NCBI GenBank assembly: GCA_018644785.1
Contig: JABGPV010000178.1
Location: forward strand, 1 to 10,752
DNA length: 10,752 nt
Direction: 5' to 3'
Source of the DNA: Deltaproteobacteria bacterium
GTDB taxonomy: Bacteria > Desulfobacterota > DSM-4660 > Desulfatiglandales > Desulfatiglandaceae
The notes under the pieces are model-generated. The model saw only the letters and a list, made by a program, of their open reading frames with translations. It was not told the origin of the DNA and did not search any database. Position 1 is the stretch's first letter. Each line of letters opens with the position of its first letter. This document shows positions 7,038-10,752 of this stretch, piece by piece. A program made the translations under genes and the position numbers.

Positions 7038-7913
7038 GTGAAAATTCTGATTACGGGTGGCGCCGGACAGCTGGGTTGGGATTGCACAAAGGTTCTGGAA
7101 AAAAGCCACGACGTGACCCCAGTGGGATCAAAAGCCCTTGATATCGCCGATCGGACGGCGGTGAACGCGTTTGTGGCGGAGCTGAAGCCGGATGTGATCC
7201 TGAACTGTGCGGCATTCACCAGGGTGGATGACTGCGAAACCGAAAAGGAACTGGCCTGGAAGGTCAATGTGGAAGGGCCGAAGCATCTGGCTTCAGCGGC
7301 CGGGGCACGGGGGGCACGGATGATCCATATTTCCACGGACTATGTGTTTGACGGGAAAAAACCGGTCCCGGAATGTTACACCGAAAACGATGACACCCAC
7401 CCCGTTTCCTATTATGGCCTCACGAAGCTGGAAGCGGAGAAAGCTGTTCGTGAGGAAACGGACCGTTACAGCATCATCAGAACGGCCTGGCTTTATGGGG
7501 CAAATGGTCAGAACTTCCTGAAAACCATGTTAAGGTTGGCGCTCGGTGATCCGGAAAGAGAGATCAAGGTGGTTCATGACCAGTTCGGTTCTCCCACATG
7601 GTCTTATCGGCTGGCGGAGCAGATTGCAACCCTTATGGATGCCGATGTTAACGGATTATTTCACGTCACATCGGAAGGGCATTGCACCTGGTACGAACTG
7701 GCCACCACGTTTTTGGATGAAATGGAGGTCTCAAATGCTTTTGCCCCCTGTACCACCCGTGACTATCCCACCTCCGCTGAAAGGCCGTCCAACTCGATCC
7801 TGGAAAATCAACGGTTGAAAGATGAAGGCCTCAACATCATGCGGCATTGGCGGGCCGATCTCATTCAATTTGTTAACCTGTTCAAGGATCGTTTGATAGA
7901 AGAGGTGAAATGA
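7038..7913 (+). CDS. rfbD: dTDP-4-dehydrorhamnose reductase
   Basis: 291 residues, the usual size for RmlD/RfbD. This enzyme reduces dTDP-4-dehydro-L-rhamnose to dTDP-L-rhamnose with NAD(P)H, the last step in making the donor for rhamnose in O antigen and other surface glycans; it acts in the cytoplasm. Visible signs are the N-terminal nucleotide-binding GGAGQLG (7-13), NCAAFTRVDDCE (56-67), the family hallmark HISTDYVFDG (97-106) with catalytic T100, the YGLTK pair Y126/K130, RTAWLYG (148-154), and the C-terminal RPSNSIL (249-255). The start is GTG at 7038, with AAGGAGAG directly upstream overlapping the kinase stop. It overlaps the following rfbB by a few bases, indicating translational coupling. 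An epimerase-family sugar reductase with another 4-keto substrate is the alternative. Confidence 0.9.
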   Translation: MKILITGGAGQLGWDCTKVLEKSHDVTPVGSKALDIADRTAVNAFVAELKPDVILNCAAFTRVDDCETEKELAWKVNVEGPKHLASAAGARGARMIHISTDYVFDGKKPVPECYTENDDTHPVSYYGLTKLEAEKAVREETDRYSIIRTAWLYGANGQNFLKTMLRLALGDPEREIKVVHDQFGSPTWSYRLAEQIATLMDADVNGLFHVTSEGHCTWYELATTFLDEMEVSNAFAPCTTRDYPTSAERPSNSILENQRLKDEGLNIMRHWRADLIQFVNLFKDRLIEEVK

Positions 7914-8965
7914 TGGAGAATATGCTGGTAACCGGCGGATGCGGTTTTATTGGAAGCAATTTTATCCGTTATCTTCTGGGTGAAAGCGATTTTGAGGGAC
8001 GGGTCATCAATGTGGATAGCCTGACCTATGCGGGAAATCCGGAGAATCTTGCGGGGATTGAAGAACAATTCGGTGATCGTTACGTTTTTGTTAAAGGGGA
8101 TATCTGCGACAGGGAACGAATGGATGGGCTTTTTGATGAATACCATCTGGATTCGGTCTGCCATTTTGCCGCCGAATCCCACGTGGACCGATCCATTGTG
8201 GGGCCCGGCGCCTTCATCCAGACCAATATCGTGGGGACCTTCAATCTGCTGGAAGCGTCCCGTAACCACCAGGCGCAGGTTGAACTGTTTCACCATATCA
8301 GTACCGACGAGGTGTTTGGAAGTCTCGGGAAAGAAGGGCTGTTTATGGAAACCACGCCATACCAGCCCAACAGCCCGTATTCCGCTTCAAAGGCCTCTTC
8401 CGATCACCTGGTTCGGGCCTATCACGAAACCTACGGCCTGCCCGTCACCATAAGCAACTGTTCCAATAACTACGGCCCCTACCAGTTTCCCGAAAAACTG
8501 ATTCCCCTTGTGATTCTAAATGCCATGGAAGATAAACCCCTTCCCATATATGGAGACGGCCTGAATGTGAGGGACTGGCTCTACGTTCTGGACCACTGCA
8601 CGGCTGTTTGGACGATTATGAAAAGCGGGGGGAGAGGGGAGACCTATAATATCGGCGGCAACCACGAGATGGAAAACATCCGCATTGTGGAGACCCTCTG
8701 CGATCTGATCGATGATCTTCCCGCCATGAAAGGTAAGCCCTCCAGGCGGACGTTGATCACCTATGTGAAGGATCGGCCCGGACATGACCGGCGCTATGCC
8801 ATTGATTCCAGTAAATTGCAGAGGGACCTGGGATGGACCCCGGAGGAGTCTTTTCAATCGGGAATCGAGAAAACCCTTGCATGGTATCTGGCGCACCCGT
8901 CTTGGATCGAGCGCGTCAGGAGCGGGGCCTATCAGGAGTGGATTCGCGAACACTATGAGGCTTGA
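7910..8965 (+). CDS. rfbB: dTDP-glucose 4,6-dehydratase
   Basis: 351 residues, normal for RmlB/RfbB. It converts dTDP-D-glucose to dTDP-4-dehydro-6-deoxy-D-glucose with a bound NAD+, the committed step to dTDP-rhamnose and other 6-deoxysugars. Seen in the protein: GGCGFIG (9-15) of the Rossmann fold, DSLTYAGNPENL (36-47), FAAESHVDRS (86-95), the catalytic T132-D133-E134 in HISTDEVFGSLG, Y157/K161 in NSPYSASK, NNYGPYQFPEKL (186-197), VRDWLYV (220-226) and DRPGHDRRYAID (288-299). ATG 7910 overlaps the rfbD stop; ATG 7913 has slightly better spacing from the AGAGGTG site and could be the true start. It is the last plus-strand gene before a convergent gap. The rfbA and rfbC genes that complete the pathway are not in the window, and the order rfbD then rfbB differs from the common rfbBDAC order. 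Confidence 0.94.
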   Translation: MMENMLVTGGCGFIGSNFIRYLLGESDFEGRVINVDSLTYAGNPENLAGIEEQFGDRYVFVKGDICDRERMDGLFDEYHLDSVCHFAAESHVDRSIVGPGAFIQTNIVGTFNLLEASRNHQAQVELFHHISTDEVFGSLGKEGLFMETTPYQPNSPYSASKASSDHLVRAYHETYGLPVTISNCSNNYGPYQFPEKLIPLVILNAMEDKPLPIYGDGLNVRDWLYVLDHCTAVWTIMKSGGRGETYNIGGNHEMENIRIVETLCDLIDDLPAMKGKPSRRTLITYVKDRPGHDRRYAIDSSKLQRDLGWTPEESFQSGIEKTLAWYLAHPSWIERVRSGAYQEWIREHYEA

Positions 8966-9040
8966 AAAGTTTAGTATTGTGTCCCCGTAGTGGATATGTG
9001 CTGGTGGATTTATTTTTCCCCGAGGCCCTTAAATCACGAG

Positions 9041-9060
9041 CCGGCGAGTTTTTCCGCCGG
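9041..9060. terminator. Hairpin between convergent genes, possible terminator
   Basis: CCGGCG and CGCCGG form a perfect 6-bp GC-rich stem around an eight-base loop containing five T residues. It lies in the 120-base gap between the convergent rfbB and hemerythrin genes, so it could stop transcription from either side. The following plus-strand bases are T-rich but interrupted (TTGATTTATTTGTTC, starting 7 bases after the stem), and the minus side lacks a T run, so it is not a textbook rho-independent terminator. Confidence 0.4.
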
Positions 9061-9085
9061 TCGCGTTGATTTATTTGTTCGGGAC

Positions 9086-9625
9086 TTATTGTCCGCTTTC
9101 AAATCCTTCAACCACTGACTTGTACTTTTCATGAATCATCTTTTGATCAAATTCCCGGAACTCTGCCAGCATGGCTTGGTCCTCTTCATCCGTAAAGTAG
9201 TTTCTAGATGAAGGGAAGAAAACTTTGTCTTCTTTCTCGATATGCTTGGGATAGAACTCAGTAAGGGTTTGAAGATTGGTGGCAATATCGGCCAAGGCAC
9301 TATCATCACCATTTCGGTAGCGGGTGTTGGCGTCAACAAGTGCTTTGGTTGTCTGGCGACCAAACACATGTTCCTGGATCAGTTCTTTCATGATTTGCCG
9401 GTCTTCTGCGTTCAGTGGTTTATGATTCAATTCTCGAAAAAGAATATCTTCCTCCTTTCCGTGATGTGTACGATCGGCGTATACCCTGATAAAATCAACC
9501 GCTATGTCCACGAACACAGGATCTATCTTGTGTTTCGATTCGATTTTGGTTAAGACACCTTCGATAACCGAAAGCATTCGTTCAATCAGACGGTGCTCTA
9601 TCATGAGTGGACCTCGTGCCTGCAT
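9086..9625 (-). CDS. Hemerythrin-like (HHE cation-binding) protein
   Basis: 179 residues from ATG 9625. A longer frame beginning with GTG at 9667 exists, but ATG 9625 has a perfect AAGGAGGA seven bases upstream (9633-9640), which decides the start. The protein is all-helical and carries the di-iron ligand pattern of the family: H11 in IEHRLIE, H55 and E59 in THHGKEEDILF (with a second His at 54), H86 in QEHVFGR, and H128 with E132 in YPKHIEKEDKVFFP. Proteins of this type bind a non-haem di-iron centre and are linked to O2 or NO sensing, storage or stress tolerance; which applies here is not visible. There is no signal peptide or TM segment, so it is cytoplasmic. It stands alone between convergent rfbB and the codirectional methyltransferase, 144 bases from the latter. 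In an anaerobe, oxygen handling is plausible. Confidence 0.9.
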   Translation of the reverse strand: MQARGPLMIEHRLIERMLSVIEGVLTKIESKHKIDPVFVDIAVDFIRVYADRTHHGKEEDILFRELNHKPLNAEDRQIMKELIQEHVFGRQTTKALVDANTRYRNGDDSALADIATNLQTLTEFYPKHIEKEDKVFFPSSRNYFTDEEDQAMLAEFREFDQKMIHEKYKSVVEGFESGQ

Positions 9626-9738
9626 GTTTTTGTCCTCCTTTTTTGTACTCCCGAACGGTTTGTTCACCCGCCGGTACCCAATACGAGTAAGGCTTGAGCC
9701 ACGTTTTACACAACAATTGCCTATGGGAAAAGGACGAG

Positions 9739-9750
9739 CCGGGTTCCCGG
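9739..9750 (-). terminator. Small GC hairpin after methyltransferase
   Basis: CCGGGTTCCCGG can fold into a short stem 20 bases beyond the methyltransferase stop (minus strand), followed in that direction by CTCGTCCTTTTCCC, a weak pyrimidine run. The stem is only 4-5 bp, so this is a low-confidence terminator candidate ahead of the hemerythrin gene. Confidence 0.25.
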
Positions 9751-9769
9751 TCGAGAGTGAAACAAATGA

Positions 9770-10639
9770 TTATAGATTTTTCCTGCTATCTCTCTCATTA
9801 AAAATAGAGTCACAAACCGCACTAAACTCCGATTGCCATGGATGAGGCATAGATCCTTCTGTTTTAGCTTTATTTTTTCTGGCAACAATACGTACAAAAC
9901 CTATGTATTGCCCAGCATCTTCTAAAAGTGTTTCTTCAACTGATGGAAAAATATTGAATCCTGCAAGATCCAAAGCTTTCTCCTGTTTTGCCCAGTGTTT
10001 ATAGCCATCTTCCAAGGTGTCATTGGTTTCTACTTCCACCAGAGTTGTCTTCATCCAATGACTTAACCACCAGTCCTTCGTGTGGAAAGTAAAGCAGTCA
10101 GGTTCCCAGAAAACATTGCCGTTTTTCTGAGGTTTAAGCAGATGCTCGGGAACTTTAAAATTGTCAAAGTCCTTTATCAAACCCGGTAAAGCTGCCGCTA
10201 TGATTCCTCCCGGCTTTAGAAATCTGGTGATATAAGACAGATATAGATCATCAGTTCCGAAATACCCATAGGAATCCACCGCAACGATTACATCGAAAAA
10301 GTTTTTGGCAAAGGGCAGGGCATGAGCCTCAGCTTTTATAGGAATAATTTTATCTTCCAGGCCAAATTCAACAATGCGCTTCTGGTTTTCACTTACATCT
10401 ATCCAGAGGTCTGTTGCATATACCGTGGCCCCAAATTCTTTAGCCAGAAAAATAGAACTCATGGCGCGGCCGCAACCAAGGTCCAAGACCTTCATATTTT
10501 CATTGATCTCGATTTTCTCCGTGAGCCATTCCATAAGCCAGAGAGAGTTTGGTCCCATCTGATTTTTAGCAACAAATTCCGGGCTATAGTTGTTAGATCT
10601 GGGAAACCGATCGTTGTACATCATAGTTTTCCAATCCAT
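9770..10639 (-). CDS. Class I SAM-dependent methyltransferase
   Basis: 289 residues. SAM-binding motif I is MKVLDLGCGRAMSSIFLA (49-66), with the acidic residue D77 in YATDLW at the end of the second strand, AEAHALPF (103-110), FFDVIVAVDS (114-123) and the post-motif FLKPGGIIAAALPG (140-153). The N-terminal block MMYNDRFPRSNNYSPEF (6-22) and the aromatic region WEPDCFTFHTKDWWLSHW (178-195) match a methyltransferase subfamily I recall from anaerobic bacteria, for which no substrate is established. A tail of about 35 polar residues (255-289) extends past the fold. ATG 10639 is preceded by AAGGAG with six bases between. Sampled lines have clearly lower GC (about 35-47%) than the rfb genes (about 48-65%), which suggests transfer. 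The attC-like element at 10662-10734 sits just upstream. Confidence 0.85.
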   Translation of the reverse strand: MDWKTMMYNDRFPRSNNYSPEFVAKNQMGPNSLWLMEWLTEKIEINENMKVLDLGCGRAMSSIFLAKEFGATVYATDLWIDVSENQKRIVEFGLEDKIIPIKAEAHALPFAKNFFDVIVAVDSYGYFGTDDLYLSYITRFLKPGGIIAAALPGLIKDFDNFKVPEHLLKPQKNGNVFWEPDCFTFHTKDWWLSHWMKTTLVEVETNDTLEDGYKHWAKQEKALDLAGFNIFPSVEETLLEDAGQYIGFVRIVARKNKAKTEGSMPHPWQSEFSAVCDSIFNERDSRKNL

Positions 10640-10661
10640 TAATATCTCCTTTTATCAATCT

Positions 10662-10734
10662 GTATAACGCCCACAATCACCTGGAAGCGGAAGCCTCAGG
10701 CTGTAGCTAATCAGGTGAATTGTGATGCTTATCT
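10662..10734 (-). repeat. attC-like imperfect palindrome
   Basis: Read on the minus strand the element has the layout R''-3 nt-L''-centre-L'-3 nt-R'. L'' is CACAATTCACCTG (10724-10712) and L' is CAGGTGATTGTG (10683-10672). They are complementary except for one extra T in L'', as expected for the extrahelical base of an attC. R' is GTTATAC (10668-10662), which keeps the essential GTT and matches GTTRRRY except at position 5. R'' is AGATAAG, which departs from RYYYAAC. The 28-base centre contains AGCCT-G-AGGCT, a further stem. The methyltransferase ATG lies 22 bases past R', a normal distance for a cassette gene. No second copy was found after the methyltransferase, and no integrase gene is visible, so this may be a relic or a chance palindrome. 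Confidence 0.4.
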
Positions 10735-10752
10735 AAGAAAACTAGTACAAAG

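Noticed and set aside
9626..9667. GTG start at 9667 for the hemerythrin-like protein
   Set aside because: The perfect AAGGAGGA lies inside this extension, seven bases before ATG 9625, and the added residues do not belong to the hemerythrin fold.
9626..9769. Second attC site downstream of the methyltransferase
   Set aside because: No paired L boxes or GTTRRRY/RYYYAAC pair could be found; only a short CCGGG hairpin is present.

Overview
The window looks like a chromosomal segment of a Gram-negative bacterium, most likely a deltaproteobacterium of the Desulfobacterota (Desulfobacteraceae-like). This is inferred from gene content: a tandem pair of atypical Hsp70 genes behind a DUF2760 membrane protein, a long hybrid histidine kinase whose N-terminal sensor type I associate with that group, a lipobox lipoprotein, and moderate GC with good Shine-Dalgarno sites. 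No rRNA, tRNA, CRISPR array, transposase or integrase gene was seen.

Layout. (1) Positions 1-3133, minus strand: an operon transcribed right to left, with a DUF2760 two-TM protein, a 610-aa Hsp70-like ATPase, and a second Hsp70-like protein cut by the left edge. The Hsp70s are close paralogues. A good sigma70-type promoter (TTGACA, 18-nt spacer, TAGCAT) lies upstream. (2) Positions 3134-3460: divergent intergenic region. (3) Positions 3461-8965, plus strand: five tightly packed genes encoding a hybrid histidine kinase (two TM, GAF-like, HisKA, HATPase, REC, HPt), a small lipoprotein, a PAS histidine kinase, dTDP-4-dehydrorhamnose reductase (rfbD) and dTDP-glucose 4,6-dehydratase (rfbB). (4) A short convergent gap with a possible terminator. 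(5) Positions 9086-9625, minus: a hemerythrin-like protein. (6) Positions 9770-10639, minus: a class I SAM-dependent methyltransferase with visibly lower GC. Just upstream of it, at the right edge, is a roughly 73-nt imperfect palindrome laid out like an integron attC site.

How the genes may work together. The DUF2760 protein probably gives the two Hsp70-like ATPases a membrane partner; no DnaJ or GrpE gene is seen beside them. The plus-strand operon joins two sensor kinases and a lipoprotein to two enzymes of dTDP-sugar synthesis, which suggests, but does not prove, coupling of envelope sensing to surface polysaccharide production. Neither kinase has a DNA-binding response regulator in the window, and rfbA and rfbC are also absent, so both pathways depend on genes elsewhere.

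Points most worth a second look: the PAS kinase has no ATG/GTG/TTG start at the expected place but has a perfect AGGAGG six bases before an in-frame ATT; the attC-like structure sits next to a compositionally distinct methyltransferase gene; and the Hsp70-Hsp70-DUF2760 module has no described function that I know of.
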